Source: Alteromonas macleodii (GTDB taxonomy: Bacteria; Pseudomonadota; Gammaproteobacteria; Enterobacterales; Alteromonadaceae). Taken from it: a DNA stretch of 64,000 nt. The DNA lies in the NCBI RefSeq assembly GCF_903772925.1, contig NZ_LR812090.1:4095105-4159104 (forward strand), in the 5' to 3' direction. Both the position numbers and the translations under genes were made by a program. The notes below the pieces were generated by a model that saw only the letters and a program-made list of their open reading frames with translations, did no database searches and had not been told where the DNA came from. This document shows positions 44,701 to 53,567 of this stretch, piece after piece. Every line of letters begins with the position of its first letter. Positions within the stretch are counted from its first letter, which is position 1.

Positions 44701-46074
44701 GTGGATGCATTCTTGCTGTCTCGTTTACAATTTGCGTTAAATATTAGTTTCCATATTTTGTTTCCAACCATCACCATGGCGATGGGCTGGTTTCTATTTT
44801 ATTTTAAGCTGCGCTCTAACATTTCAGGTCACCCTGTGTGGATGCGCATGTATCGCTTTTGGGTACGTGTTTTCGCTCTAAGCTTCGCATTAGGTGTAGT
44901 AAGCGGCGTTACTATGTCATTTCAGTTTGGCACCAACTGGCCAGGGTTTATGGAAAAAGTAGGCAACGTAGCTGGCCCGCTTTTAGGCTATGAAGTACTT
45001 ACCGCATTTTTCTTAGAAGCCACGTTCTTGGGGATCATGCTATTTGGTATACGCCGTGTTCCTAACTGGCTGCATACGGCATCTACTCTTATTGTCGCTC
45101 TTGGCACCACAACGTCTGCATTCTGGATATTAGCGCTTAATAGTTGGATGCAAACCCCACAAGGTTTTGAAGTAGTCGATGGTGTGGTTTATGCCACAAA
45201 CTGGAAAGAAATCATTTTCAACCCATCTTTCCCCTATCGCTTCGCTCATATGATGTTGGCGTCTGGGCTAACGGCTAGTTTCCTTATTGCCGGACTTTCA
45301 GCATACCGAATGTTGAAAGGTGACGATAAACTTGCCCCAAAATTAGCACTTAAAACAGCTACCTACACGGCGGCCGTGCTAATTCCTTTGCAAATTTTTG
45401 CGGGCGACATGCACGGTTTAAATACCCTTGAACATCAACCTCAAAAAGTGGCGGCGATGGAAGGGTTATGGGAAACCACTGAAGGTGCACCTTTATTGCT
45501 TTTTGCTATTCCAGATGAAGAAAGCAAAGAGAACCACTTTGAAATTCCCATTCCCTATGGTGCAAGTTTAATTCTTACCCATGAACTTAAAGGAGAGATA
45601 AAAGGGCTTAATGAGTTTGAGGGAGAGCACCCACCTGTAGCCCCTGTTTTCTTCGGCTTCAGAGTCATGGTAGGTATGGGTATGCTAATGCTGGCTGTTT
45701 CATGGCTGGGTAGTCTTTACCTTATTCGCAAGAAAGAATTCCCTGCGTGGCTGAAACGCACGTTTGCGGGCATGGCATTTAGCGGCTGGATAGCAACGCT
45801 CGCTGGCTGGTACGTTACAGAAATAGGTCGACAGCCTTATTTAGTGAGTGGTGTCTTAAGAACCGCTGATGCGGTTACTCAACTACCACCTGCTAATATA
45901 GCCCTGTCATTCACGCTTTACCTTGTTATTTACACGGTGCTTTTAATCGCATACATGGGAACGCTTATGTTGATGTGCCGAAAAGCAGTGGAAATCGAGG
46001 AAATAACGACGGAAGAGCGCGAAGTAGCGAAGGCTAAGATGCAACCCTCTGAACCTGACCCAAGCACGGTATAA
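44701..46074 (+). CDS. cydA: Cytochrome bd ubiquinol oxidase subunit I, CIO-type
   Basis: 457 residues, shorter than E. coli CydA (522), because the quinol-binding Q-loop is short, as in cyanide-insensitive (CioA) oxidases. The enzyme reduces oxygen to water with ubiquinol and moves protons without pumping. N-terminal FALNISFHILFPTITMAMGW carries the first haem His; PYRFAHMMLASGLTASF carries another; GWYVTEIGRQPYLVSGVLRT matches the GRQPW motif with Tyr for Trp. About nine membrane helices. Start GTG with AGGGGG close upstream. cydB follows 11 bases later. Named cydA here; cioA would be as apt. Confidence 0.93.
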   Translation: MDAFLLSRLQFALNISFHILFPTITMAMGWFLFYFKLRSNISGHPVWMRMYRFWVRVFALSFALGVVSGVTMSFQFGTNWPGFMEKVGNVAGPLLGYEVLTAFFLEATFLGIMLFGIRRVPNWLHTASTLIVALGTTTSAFWILALNSWMQTPQGFEVVDGVVYATNWKEIIFNPSFPYRFAHMMLASGLTASFLIAGLSAYRMLKGDDKLAPKLALKTATYTAAVLIPLQIFAGDMHGLNTLEHQPQKVAAMEGLWETTEGAPLLLFAIPDEESKENHFEIPIPYGASLILTHELKGEIKGLNEFEGEHPPVAPVFFGFRVMVGMGMLMLAVSWLGSLYLIRKKEFPAWLKRTFAGMAFSGWIATLAGWYVTEIGRQPYLVSGVLRTADAVTQLPPANIALSFTLYLVIYTVLLIAYMGTLMLMCRKAVEIEEITTEEREVAKAKMQPSEPDPSTV

Positions 46075-46085
46075 GGAGAGCAAAC

Positions 46086-47093
46086 ATGTTTGAAAATATA
46101 TCAACAGAAATGCTTGGAAACATCTATGTCGGCTTACTTGGTTTATCTGTATTGCTGTACGCTATTTTAGACGGCTATGATTTAGGTGTTGGTGTATTAA
46201 TACCGCCGAGAACAGAGGCTTTCCGCGACGACATGATAGCCTCTATTGGGCCTTACTGGGATGCCAATGAAACTTGGCTTGTGCTTGCCATAGGCTTACT
46301 GCTTATCGCTTTTCCTGAAGCCCATAGCGAGTTTCTGCAAACTCTGTACTTACCTGCAACTTTCATGTTGTTAGGGCTTATTTTGCGCGGCGTGGCGTTT
46401 GATTTTCGCGCTAAAGTTGTGCAAGTGAAAAAGCGCAAGTGGGATTTGGTATTTAAGTACGGTTCGCTATTAACTACGCTCGCGCAAGGTTACATGTTAG
46501 GCATTTATGTAACGGGGCTTCGCACTGATATTTGGGCTCAAGGCTTTGCTCTACTTGCGGCATTTGGAGTAACCGCAGCCTATGCATTTATTGGCTCATG
46601 CTGGTTAATACTTAAAGGCGAAGGAGAGCTTCAAGCAAAAGCGTATTATTGGGCACGCCGAGGTTTGGTTGTACTGGCTGTGGGAATTACTGCAGTAAGT
46701 ATCGCTAACTTAACCTTACACGATGATGTGCGAGACTTATGGCTATCAGCACCTTGGGGTTATGTGCTTTTTGCTATACCTGTTGCATGTTTTGCGCTTT
46801 TAGCCTTATGTGGCGTGTTGCTTAAAAAGCTGCCTGACGCTCAAGGTAAAGGCGAATGGCTTCCGTTCTTTATAGCCTTGCTTGTATTTTTACTTTGCTT
46901 TAGCGCATTTGGCATTAGCTACTACCCCTTTATTATACCTGGGCAGATGACGGTGATGGATGCCCTCAGTGATGCTAACTCCCTTCGCTTCTTGCTAGTA
47001 GGTGTAGTTATTGTTGTACCTATTATTCTGGCTTATACGGCCATGGTATATAAAATTTTCTCCGGTAAATCAGAGAAGCTTTCATACTACTAG
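46086..47093 (+). CDS. cydB: Cytochrome bd ubiquinol oxidase subunit II, CIO-type
   Basis: 335 residues with eight to nine membrane helices. N-terminal YAILDGYDLGVGVLIPP and GPYWDANETWLVLAIGLLL and LRGVAFDFRAKV are signature segments of CydB/CioB. It forms the bd heterodimer with the CydA encoded just upstream (11-base gap, ribosome site AAGGAG). Together with the regulator it makes a three-gene unit. The operon ends in a strong hairpin. No small third subunit (CydX) gene was identified; the short CIO-type partner may not need one. Confidence 0.93.
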   Translation: MFENISTEMLGNIYVGLLGLSVLLYAILDGYDLGVGVLIPPRTEAFRDDMIASIGPYWDANETWLVLAIGLLLIAFPEAHSEFLQTLYLPATFMLLGLILRGVAFDFRAKVVQVKKRKWDLVFKYGSLLTTLAQGYMLGIYVTGLRTDIWAQGFALLAAFGVTAAYAFIGSCWLILKGEGELQAKAYYWARRGLVVLAVGITAVSIANLTLHDDVRDLWLSAPWGYVLFAIPVACFALLALCGVLLKKLPDAQGKGEWLPFFIALLVFLLCFSAFGISYYPFIIPGQMTVMDALSDANSLRFLLVGVVIVVPIILAYTAMVYKIFSGKSEKLSYY

Positions 47094-47139
47094 CATTTAT
47101 TAATGGGATCTCAGCACATCCCAATTACTCAAAACAATA

Positions 47140-47170
47140 GTGAACATCACTGATAGTCAGTGGTGTTCAC
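47140..47170 (+). terminator. Terminator of the regulator-cydAB operon
   Basis: Arms GTGAACATCACTGA (47140-47153) and TCAGTGGTGTTCAC (47157-47170) make 14 pairs with one G-U around a TAG loop, followed by TTTCTATT. Confidence 0.8.
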
Positions 47171-47417
47171 TTTCTATTCAGCGCTATAATTAGCGCTTAT
47201 ACGTTGTGAGTTTTTTCTGTTTCCAACTACTTCCTGACCTGTGGCGTTTTCGGCGACTACTATAACCTGCGTGGAAACTCGATTTAAAAACCTGCGATCA
47301 AAATATGATCCTTTCTCTCGAACAATGTATACCAATGAATAGAGGATGCCTAGTTGTACTTAGTCTATCCTTATTATGTGAACGAGATATCTAAATTGTT
47401 TAATGACAATTATTTTG
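47171..47417. other. Gene-free region between cydB and the small-protein gene
   Basis: With the terminator and promoter on either side this is a 390-base stretch between genes. It contains a small GCGC-N-GCGC hairpin near 47180-47200 but no convincing gene. Confidence 0.35.
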
Positions 47418-47446
47418 TTGACATCAAACTGTAATATTACTATATT
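47418..47446 (+). promoter_or_regulatory. Sigma-70 promoter of the 54-residue protein
   Basis: Consensus TTGACA (47418-47423), 17-base spacer, TATATT (47441-47446). Transcription would start about 47453, 30 bases before the ATG. Confidence 0.8.
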
Positions 47447-47483
47447 TTATTTGGGGCAATTTTTACTAGAAGGAGCCAATACT

Positions 47484-47648
47484 ATGGAAAATGTATTCCA
47501 TTCGTTCTCACGGTTCTTCAAACGCGCGCACCCCTATACAGTCGCTCATTACATCGGCCGTAAAAATGCGCAGCGTATCTTAGGATGTAAAATTAAAAAG
47601 AAATCCAAGATATTTGCCGACCAGCACGTTGAAGACCAAAATCATTAA
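47484..47648 (+). CDS. Small basic protein, 54 residues, unknown family
   Basis: Start ATG at 47484, eight bases after AGAAGGAG and downstream of a clean promoter; the frame is open further upstream but that part lies before the promoter. Sequence starts MENVFHSFSRFFKRAHPYTV and continues through HYIGRKNAQRILGCKIKKKS; it is Lys/Arg/His rich, with no signal peptide or clear membrane segment. A strong terminator follows. I do not recognise the family. Good promoter, ribosome site and terminator together make it a real gene, probably well expressed. Confidence 0.75.
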   Translation: MENVFHSFSRFFKRAHPYTVAHYIGRKNAQRILGCKIKKKSKIFADQHVEDQNH

Positions 47649-47653
47649 TTTAT

Positions 47654-47684
47654 ATGGGGCCCGTCAAACCGGCCCCATTTTTTT
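47654..47684 (+). terminator. Terminator of the 54-residue protein gene
   Basis: ATGGGGCC (47654-47661) and GGCCCCAT (47671-47678) with a nine-base loop and a following run of six T. Confidence 0.9.
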
Positions 47685-47690
47685 GGCGTA

Positions 47691-48173
47691 TTAAATGTGA
47701 TTTAAAGGGACTGAGGTTGTGTACTTAATCTGTTCCATGGCAAAGCTAGAGGTTACGTCTGAAAACTCTATACCGTTAACCAATCGCTTATAAAAGTGGT
47801 CGAAGCAATCCATATCGGTAACGAGGACTTTTAGCAGATAATCGTACTCGCCAGACATACGATAACATTCAACAACTTCATCAAATGACGCGGCGTGCTT
47901 GGCGAAACTTGCTAGCCATTTTCCATCGTGCCTTCCTGCTTTCACCTGAACGAAAACCGTCATTGCAAGGCCTAGCTGCTTTGCTTGCAACAGCGCCACT
48001 CGCCTAGAAATTATGCCCTTATCTTCTAGCTTTTGAATGCGACGCCAGCAGGGCGTGACCGTTAGCCCGACTTGCTCGGCGATTTCTGCAACAGGCGTGT
48101 CAGCATTATTCTGAAGCATGGCCAAAATGGCTTTATCTATTGCGTCTATAACGCTCATTTTATCATTAGCCAT
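47691..48173 (-). CDS. Lrp/AsnC-family transcriptional regulator
   Basis: 160 residues. N-terminal winged helix (about 9-60): DAIDKAILAMLQNNADTPVA, VGLTVTPCWRRIQKLEDKGI, with the Lrp recognition helix TPCWRRI, then the RAM domain (about 75-150): AMTVFVQVKAGRHDGKWLAS, VVECYRMSGEYDYLLKVLV, FAMEQIKYTTSVPL. Typically binds an amino acid and controls metabolism; target unknown. AGG lies seven bases upstream of the ATG. It follows the SurA_N-like gene after 66 bases on the same strand and is convergent with the small-protein gene. Confidence 0.92.
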   Translation of the reverse strand: MANDKMSVIDAIDKAILAMLQNNADTPVAEIAEQVGLTVTPCWRRIQKLEDKGIISRRVALLQAKQLGLAMTVFVQVKAGRHDGKWLASFAKHAASFDEVVECYRMSGEYDYLLKVLVTDMDCFDHFYKRLVNGIEFSDVTSSFAMEQIKYTTSVPLNHI

Positions 48174-48239
48174 AGTGGAACCTGGCCCTTCATACCCAAC
48201 ACTTTCAGTTGTACATTTGTTTTGTTGCTCATGCTTTAT

Positions 48240-48881
48240 TTAAAGCCACCAAGGCTTAGAAAAATCCACGTTTTCATTTGCAATTTCATACTGATAGGGA
48301 GGTTTAAATAAGTCCCAAAATGCTTCGCGTAGGTCTTCATCCACTATGTTTAGTTTACCCACATCACGATAGTGAGAGAGCAATTCGTTGTAACCATCAA
48401 TAGGCATTTGCGGGTTAGACTGACGAAAAACAACACGACCGCCAAACTCTTCGAACATGGCTTTTTCTGCTTGGAATTGCATTACTTGCTTAACCGCTAT
48501 TTCTTCGATTGGTTTAGATGAAGTTTCGCTAGATACCTGACTCTTAAACTTATCGATAAACTTATTTACTAGCGTTTGGTCAAGAGCAATAGCTCGTTCC
48601 TTAGCGTAGTCCTCTAACACTAGTTCGAAAATTTTGTTAGACGCATTTACACGTGTGACATATTCGAGCATTTTGGCGTAGTTATCTTTCGCTTGCTCTT
48701 TCATGTCTTGACGCTTTTCTTCACTGGGCATTACGTCTACTGCTCGAATTTCGGTATTGAGCACTGTCGCCAAAACACTCTCGCCAACGACTAGACCATT
48801 TGCTTGGGCGGCGTAAGTAGAGTTTGAGCAAAGAAGAAGTAAAGCAGCCAGTGTGGAACGAATAGTTAATGTGATGCGCAT
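48240..48881 (-). CDS. Periplasmic SurA_N-like protein without PPIase domain
   Basis: 213 residues. Signal peptide to about 24 (ending YAAQ). The following segment, GLVVGESVLATVLNTEIRAV through LDQTLVNKFIDKF, has the pattern of the SurA_N chaperone domain (start IVNGEPITxxEV, then a helical part), but the similarity is weak. No peptidyl-prolyl isomerase domain follows; the C-terminal part is tyrosine and acidic rich, ending VDFSKPWWL. GGGAG lies about eight bases upstream of the ATG. It may be a periplasmic chaperone-like or unknown protein; the role is not established. Confidence 0.6.
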   Translation of the reverse strand: MRITLTIRSTLAALLLLCSNSTYAAQANGLVVGESVLATVLNTEIRAVDVMPSEEKRQDMKEQAKDNYAKMLEYVTRVNASNKIFELVLEDYAKERAIALDQTLVNKFIDKFKSQVSSETSSKPIEEIAVKQVMQFQAEKAMFEEFGGRVVFRQSNPQMPIDGYNELLSHYRDVGKLNIVDEDLREAFWDLFKPPYQYEIANENVDFSKPWWL

Positions 48882-49060
48882 AAAGCACTCCCTGAAGGCG
48901 TATTCATCATAATAACGAGTAAAGCATTAAACGTCATGACTACGCAACACCGCAGAGCACTGATATTAGGAATATGCTGTGAGCATCGAATTTAATGGGG
49001 CGAATGATTGAGCGTTGTCACACGTTTAGCATGAGCGTGGGAAATATTGACAATAGAAAG

Positions 49061-49090
49061 AAAAACGGCGGTCAAATGACCGCCGTTTTT
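49061..49090 (-). terminator. Terminator of the cold-shock gene
   Basis: AAAAACGGCGGTCA and TGACCGCCGTTTTT pair perfectly over 14 bases with an AA loop; the stop codon of the cold-shock gene is seven bases away. T run on the minus strand. Confidence 0.92.
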
Positions 49091-49096
49091 GAATTC

Positions 49097-49306
49097 TTAG
49101 ATAGCTTGCACGTTAGCAGCTTGAAGACCTTTTTGACCTTCTTCAACTTCAAATTCTACTCGCTGACCTTCTGGAAGCGTTTTGTAACCGTCAGAGATGA
49201 TCGCACGGAAATGAACGAAAACGTCCTTGCCGCCGTTATCTTGAGTTAGGAAACCGTAACCTTTATCAGCGTTGAACCACTTAACTGTGCCTGTAACTTT
49301 AGACAT
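49097..49306 (-). CDS. CspA-family cold-shock protein
   Basis: 69 residues, one cold-shock domain. RNP1 [20 protein letters not shown] and RNP2 DVFVHFRAI are intact, so it should bind single-stranded nucleic acid as an RNA chaperone. GAGG lies ten bases before the ATG. The leader upstream contains the GCGC-AAAA-GCGC hairpin near 49340-49353; long leaders are common in csp genes. Monocistronic, with a strong terminator. Which paralogue it is cannot be told. Confidence 0.94.
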   Translation of the reverse strand: MSKVTGTVKWFNADKGYGFLTQDNGGKDVFVHFRAIISDGYKTLPEGQRVEFEVEEGQKGLQAANVQAI

Positions 49307-49599
49307 GTCGTATAGACCTCAAATATCGTATTAAATTGCGCAAAAGCGCGTGTAACAAAGTTCTTTAGAGTCTTTAAATTGGCGGAGTATTGGGTCTTAC
49401 TTACGAATGGACAAACAACTTACAACAAATTACCGGGTAACTCGAGTGGTTTTACATATAGCAAATAATACAAAATCGCGTCTATTTAAAGACTTTGGCT
49501 TAGAGCCGTATCCACTATAACACTCTTCGGGACGATTACTATACAAATTAATTAATTAACTACGGTTTTCATAAATATTTCACCGCAGCGTAACAATAA
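49307..49599. other. Cold-shock gene leader and ubiB downstream region
   Basis: Contains the csp leader hairpin (GCGC-AAAA-GCGC near 49340-49353) and AT-rich sequence. No gene was found and no good terminator of the ubi operon was seen; it reads AATTAATTAATTAAC before ubiB. Confidence 0.4.
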
Positions 49600-51228
49600 T
49601 CACAGCCCTTTTCGCCACGCTAAATACCAACAAATTGCGCCAATTACACCTGTACTTGCAGGGAAATACCAGGATAAGTCATAAATTGGCAATATTGCTG
49701 ACATCAGTACAAAGGTTGCCCCTACTAGGCTCAAGTGAGTGGTCTGAGTTGTTTTCTTTTGCTCTTGAATCAGTGCCAGATGTGCCCTTTGCTGTTGTAA
49801 CGGCAAACGCTTCATTTGCTGTAGACTATCGTAAAGCAGGTCTGGCATTTCGGGGAGTTTTTCAGACCAGAAAGGTAAGTTGTCTTTTACTTTCCCCATC
49901 ATAGCCGTAAAACCAATTTGTTCCTTCATCCAGTTTTCAAGAAATGGCTTGGCGGTTTTCCAAAGGTCGAGTTGAGGATAGAGCTGACGACCTAAGCCTT
50001 CGATATACAGCAAGGTTTTTTGCAGTAGCACCAACTGCGGCTGCACAACCATATTGAAACGTCGTGCCGTGTTAAATAGCTGTAGCAGCACATTACCAAA
50101 GGATATTTCTGCCAAAGGCTTTTGAAAAATAGGTTCGCATACTGTGCGAATGGCCATTTCGAACTCATCAATGTTGGTATCTTGCGGCACCCATCCTGAG
50201 TCGGCGTGAAGTTGTGCCACTTTGCGATAGTCGCGATTAAAAAAGGCGATAAAGTTTTCGGCCAAATAGCGCTTATCTTCGCGATTAAGCGTACCAACAA
50301 TGCCAAAATCGATTGCAATGTATTTTGGGTTTTCAGGATGTTCCGTAGATACAAAAATGTTGCCTGGATGCATGTCCGCATGGAAAAAGCTATCTCGGAA
50401 TACTTGAGTAAAGAACACTTCAACCCCGCGTTCTGCTAACTTTTTCATGTTGGTATTTTGGGTCAACAAAGCGTCGATATTAGATATAGGTAAGCCGTAA
50501 ATACGCTCCATAACCAAGACATTACTGCGGCAGTAATCGCTGTAAATCTTAGGTACGTATAAGGCGTCTGAGCCCTCAAAGTTACGACCTAGCTGGATAC
50601 CGTTAGCTGACTCCCGGAGCAAGTCAAGCTCATCTACAATGGTTTTGCGATATTCCACTACCACTTCTACAGGGCGTAAGCGCTTGCCGTCCGGTAACCA
50701 ACGCTGTAGGACGTTCGCTAGGCTGAATAAAAGCTCCATATCCGCCACTATGGTATCGCGAATATCTGGCCTTAATACCTTTACTACAACGTCTTCGTTG
50801 TTGTGCTTTAACTTTGCTGCGTGAACTTGCGCAATAGAAGCCGACGCGAGTGGCGCGGTTTCAAATTCGCTAAACAACTCGTTCAGATCAGACAGCCCTA
50901 GTGCCTGTTTGATAATATCTTGTGCTGCGTCTGACGAGAAAGGTGGCACTTTGTCTTGTAAACGGGCAAGTTCGTTAGCAATGGCAGGGGGAAGCAAGTC
51001 TCGGCGGGTAGAGAGCATCTGCCCGAATTTAATAAAAACAGGCCCAAGGTTTTGTAATGCAAGAGTAATGCGCTCGCCAGGAGATTTTCCTTTATGCTTA
51101 TTGCGCACCCAAAAAATGGCATGGCGCATAATTCGCGCGTACCAGGGTAACCACTTTGCTGGAATAAGTTCATCTAAACCGTGTTCCAACAATACCTTGT
51201 TAATTCGGTATAACCTAACAATACGCAT
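49600..51228 (-). CDS. ubiB: Ubiquinone biosynthesis atypical kinase/ATPase UbiB
   Basis: 542 residues (E. coli 546). UbiB belongs to the ABC1/ADCK/UbiB family of protein-kinase-like ATPases needed for ubiquinone synthesis. Marks: N-terminal KxGQ segment [20 protein letters not shown] near residue 65, [46 protein letters not shown] (catalytic loop) and [10 protein letters not shown], then two membrane helices at the C-terminus ([35 protein letters not shown]). It is the last gene of ubiE-ubiJ-ubiB, 23 bases after ubiJ. ATG at 51228 follows a weak ribosome site. Confidence 0.95.
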   Translation of the reverse strand: MRIVRLYRINKVLLEHGLDELIPAKWLPWYARIMRHAIFWVRNKHKGKSPGERITLALQNLGPVFIKFGQMLSTRRDLLPPAIANELARLQDKVPPFSSDAAQDIIKQALGLSDLNELFSEFETAPLASASIAQVHAAKLKHNNEDVVVKVLRPDIRDTIVADMELLFSLANVLQRWLPDGKRLRPVEVVVEYRKTIVDELDLLRESANGIQLGRNFEGSDALYVPKIYSDYCRSNVLVMERIYGLPISNIDALLTQNTNMKKLAERGVEVFFTQVFRDSFFHADMHPGNIFVSTEHPENPKYIAIDFGIVGTLNREDKRYLAENFIAFFNRDYRKVAQLHADSGWVPQDTNIDEFEMAIRTVCEPIFQKPLAEISFGNVLLQLFNTARRFNMVVQPQLVLLQKTLLYIEGLGRQLYPQLDLWKTAKPFLENWMKEQIGFTAMMGKVKDNLPFWSEKLPEMPDLLYDSLQQMKRLPLQQQRAHLALIQEQKKTTQTTHLSLVGATFVLMSAILPIYDLSWYFPASTGVIGAICWYLAWRKGL

Positions 51229-51251
51229 TTATGAGCCTGTTTCTCTCAATC

Positions 51252-51887
51252 TTACTTAAGTTTTTCTTCTAAACGGCGCAGTCGCGCATCGGCACTTTCT
51301 GCCCTGTCGCGAAGCGCATTTACTTCATCGCTAAAGTGCATTACCGCAAGCTTATGTGCAGCTAGCTGTTTTTCTTCTACCACGGCATTGCCGAAGACCT
51401 TCGCCATAGACGCCAGCGCCGTCATCGATTTTTTATGCACTGTTTTTACCGTTTTCACGGTTTGGTGCGCGATAACGTCATTCGTCTTTTGAGCAATCAA
51501 CTCTTCAACGTCGATGTCGAGCTGCTGAAACAAAGCGCTGACTTGCTGGGCAACGTTTAGCTCCCCTTCTAAAAAGAGTGCTTTTTGTTGAATAAGGCGG
51601 GTCAGCTGGCTAGTTTCTTTTAACTCAGGCAAAGTCTGTAGCGACGTTTTAATACAGCAATCTTTTGCTCCTAGCGATGCAACGGCATCTTCAAACGAGT
51701 CTTGCTCGCTGAGTACGTCGACGCGGTCAGAAAAAGACAAGGTGATACCGTAAGGCAGCGGCGAAATAAACGCGGTTAGTCTGGCGCCGTTAAGGGCTTT
51801 TAACCTTTTTTCGCTGTCTTCATCTAAAGACAGCAGTTTGTTTAGAGCCGATTCAACCGTAGCGGTAACAAGCGCTGAAGTAGGCAT
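51252..51887 (-). CDS. ubiJ: Ubiquinone biosynthesis accessory factor UbiJ (SCP2 domain)
   Basis: 211 residues, cytoplasmic. N-terminal SCP2 sterol-binding-like domain (ALNGARLTAFISPLPYGITL) and a C-terminal coiled coil (KLAVMHFSDEVNALRDRAES), as in UbiJ (YigP). It is a lipid-binding scaffold of the Ubi complex. Its ATG shares one base with the ubiE stop (TAATG), so it is translationally coupled to ubiE; ubiB follows closely. Identification rests on position between ubiE and ubiB plus the domain layout. Confidence 0.9.
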   Translation of the reverse strand: MPTSALVTATVESALNKLLSLDEDSEKRLKALNGARLTAFISPLPYGITLSFSDRVDVLSEQDSFEDAVASLGAKDCCIKTSLQTLPELKETSQLTRLIQQKALFLEGELNVAQQVSALFQQLDIDVEELIAQKTNDVIAHQTVKTVKTVHKKSMTALASMAKVFGNAVVEEKQLAAHKLAVMHFSDEVNALRDRAESADARLRRLEEKLK

Positions 51888-52684
51888 TAAAACTTGTAGC
51901 CTCTATGCAGAGCCACAATACCGCCGGTAAGGTTCTGGTAATCACATTGTTCAAAGCCAGCCTGTTCAAACATACCCTTCAGGGTTTCTTGATCTGGGTG
52001 CATACGAATGCTTTCTGCCAAGTACTGGTAGCTTTCTGCATCATTTGCTACAAGCTGCCCCATTTTGGGCAAAATATGGAAAGAATACATATCGTAAAGT
52101 TTGCTTAGCTGCTCTGATGTTGGCTTAGAAAATTCTAAAACCAGTAAGCGACCACCGGGTTTTAACACGCGGAAAATAGAATTTAGCGCGTTTTGCTTTT
52201 CCGTCACGTTCCTAAGACCAAATGCCATAGTCACAACATCAAAATGGTTGTCAGGAAACGGCAAGACTTCTGCGTCGGCTTGCACATAGTCTATATTGCT
52301 AACCAAGCCACGGTCGCGAAGCTTATCACGGCCTACTTTCAGCATAGACAAATTGATATCGGCAAGGGTTACGCGCCCTGTCGGGCCTACCAAGCGAGAG
52401 AACTTAGCGGTTAAATCGCCAGTACCACCGGCAATATCCAAGACTTTATTGCCCGCGCGCACACCGCTGCAGTCAATGGTAAATCGCTTCCATAAACGAT
52501 GTACTCCCATTGACATAAAGTCGTTCATTACGTCGTACTTCGCAGCAACGGAATCAAAAACATTAGCAACCAAAGAGGCTTTTTGCCCTTTATCTACCTG
52601 CTTAAAACCGAAGTGTGTAGTATGCTCGCTAGCATTGTCGATTGCAGAGTCTGCTTGCGTAGCGGGAGTTTGATTGTCGCTCAT
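51887..52684 (-). CDS. ubiE: Ubiquinone/menaquinone methyltransferase UbiE
   Basis: 265 residues. SAM-dependent C-methyltransferase of ubiquinone (and menaquinone) synthesis. Marks: [20 protein letters not shown], the SAM-binding [35 protein letters not shown], the family motif [29 protein letters not shown] and, at the end, [16 protein letters not shown] short poorly conserved N-terminal tail (about 20 residues) precedes the fold. AGGACTGTC lies just before the ATG. First gene of the ubiE-ubiJ-ubiB operon; the Tag-like gene to the right is on the same strand but 187 bases away. Confidence 0.96.
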   Translation of the reverse strand: MSDNQTPATQADSAIDNASEHTTHFGFKQVDKGQKASLVANVFDSVAAKYDVMNDFMSMGVHRLWKRFTIDCSGVRAGNKVLDIAGGTGDLTAKFSRLVGPTGRVTLADINLSMLKVGRDKLRDRGLVSNIDYVQADAEVLPFPDNHFDVVTMAFGLRNVTEKQNALNSIFRVLKPGGRLLVLEFSKPTSEQLSKLYDMYSFHILPKMGQLVANDAESYQYLAESIRMHPDQETLKGMFEQAGFEQCDYQNLTGGIVALHRGYKF

Positions 52685-52871
52685 GACAGTCCTGTAATTT
52701 GAATATTTTTATTAATGCCGAAGTGTATAGGATTGTGTGCTGAAGCAAAAGCTTTATGCCCGACTGCCTTAGATTGAAAAGCAAACCGTTATCTTGCTCT
52801 GTGCGTGAACCTTCGAGGCACATGCCTGTTTACTAAATACATTAGGGGGCCCCATTCAACGCTAACCTGTA

Positions 52872-53561
52872 TTAAGCAGTAAGATTATTCGTGCCCCAGC
52901 TAAATGCCACAATAGCACTGATTTCTTGCAGCGAACGGCCACTTTCTTTATGCCATTGGGCAAATGCTGCATTTGCTGCTGACAGCGACTTTTTCGATGT
53001 TAACCCGCCATCAATAACTTCGTTTTTTCGCAAGTAACCTTCAACGTCACGAGAAAACAAAAAAGTATCAATACCCAATGCTCGAAGCATGTAGGGGCCT
53101 GTATTGCCACCTAATCGCGCGCCGCGTTTTTTCAAAAACGCCCATAGTTCGGTGATATTGTCTTTATCGAAGCTGGCGACAAACTTGCCAAAGCTGCCGT
53201 ACTCCATAGCCACGTCTTTAATCATCATGGCGTTGTCGCGCACAGTCATCACTTTTTTATAGTTGCGAACAATGCGCTTATCCGACGCTTTTTGTTCTAG
53301 CATCTCATCTGGCATCAGCAACACTTTATCCACGTTGAAACCAAAAAATACGGTTTCAAAATCTGGCCATTTTTGCTCGATGACTCGCCATACAAAGCCA
53401 GATTTAAAAACTTGCTTAGTCATGGCCGCTAAAAAACGATCATCACTAATGGTTTCAATTTGCGCTTTAGAAAGCGGCGCATGAAGCATAGCCTCAAGCA
53501 CCTTTTCACCGCCTTTGCGTTCACACGCTCGGCGGTAGATAGTTTGATAAGACTCAGGCAT
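52872..53561 (-). CDS. DNA-3-methyladenine glycosylase I-like (Tag family)
   Basis: 229 residues. The middle, FLAAMTKQVFKSGFVWRVIE, FETVFFGFNVDKVLLMPDEM, IVRNYKKVMTVRDNA, SFGKFVASFDKDN and LWAFLKKRGARLGGNTGPYM, lines up with the Tag (PF03352) helix-hairpin-helix fold. The family excises 3-methyladenine. It lacks the N-terminal Cys/His and C-terminal Cys/His zinc ligands of E. coli Tag, so it belongs to a zinc-free branch; activity on DNA is inferred. It lies six bases after prlC on the same strand and is probably co-transcribed. Confidence 0.82.
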   Translation of the reverse strand: MPESYQTIYRRACERKGGEKVLEAMLHAPLSKAQIETISDDRFLAAMTKQVFKSGFVWRVIEQKWPDFETVFFGFNVDKVLLMPDEMLEQKASDKRIVRNYKKVMTVRDNAMMIKDVAMEYGSFGKFVASFDKDNITELWAFLKKRGARLGGNTGPYMLRALGIDTFLFSRDVEGYLRKNEVIDGGLTSKKSLSAANAAFAQWHKESGRSLQEISAIVAFSWGTNNLTA

Positions 53562-53567
53562 AGCCGC

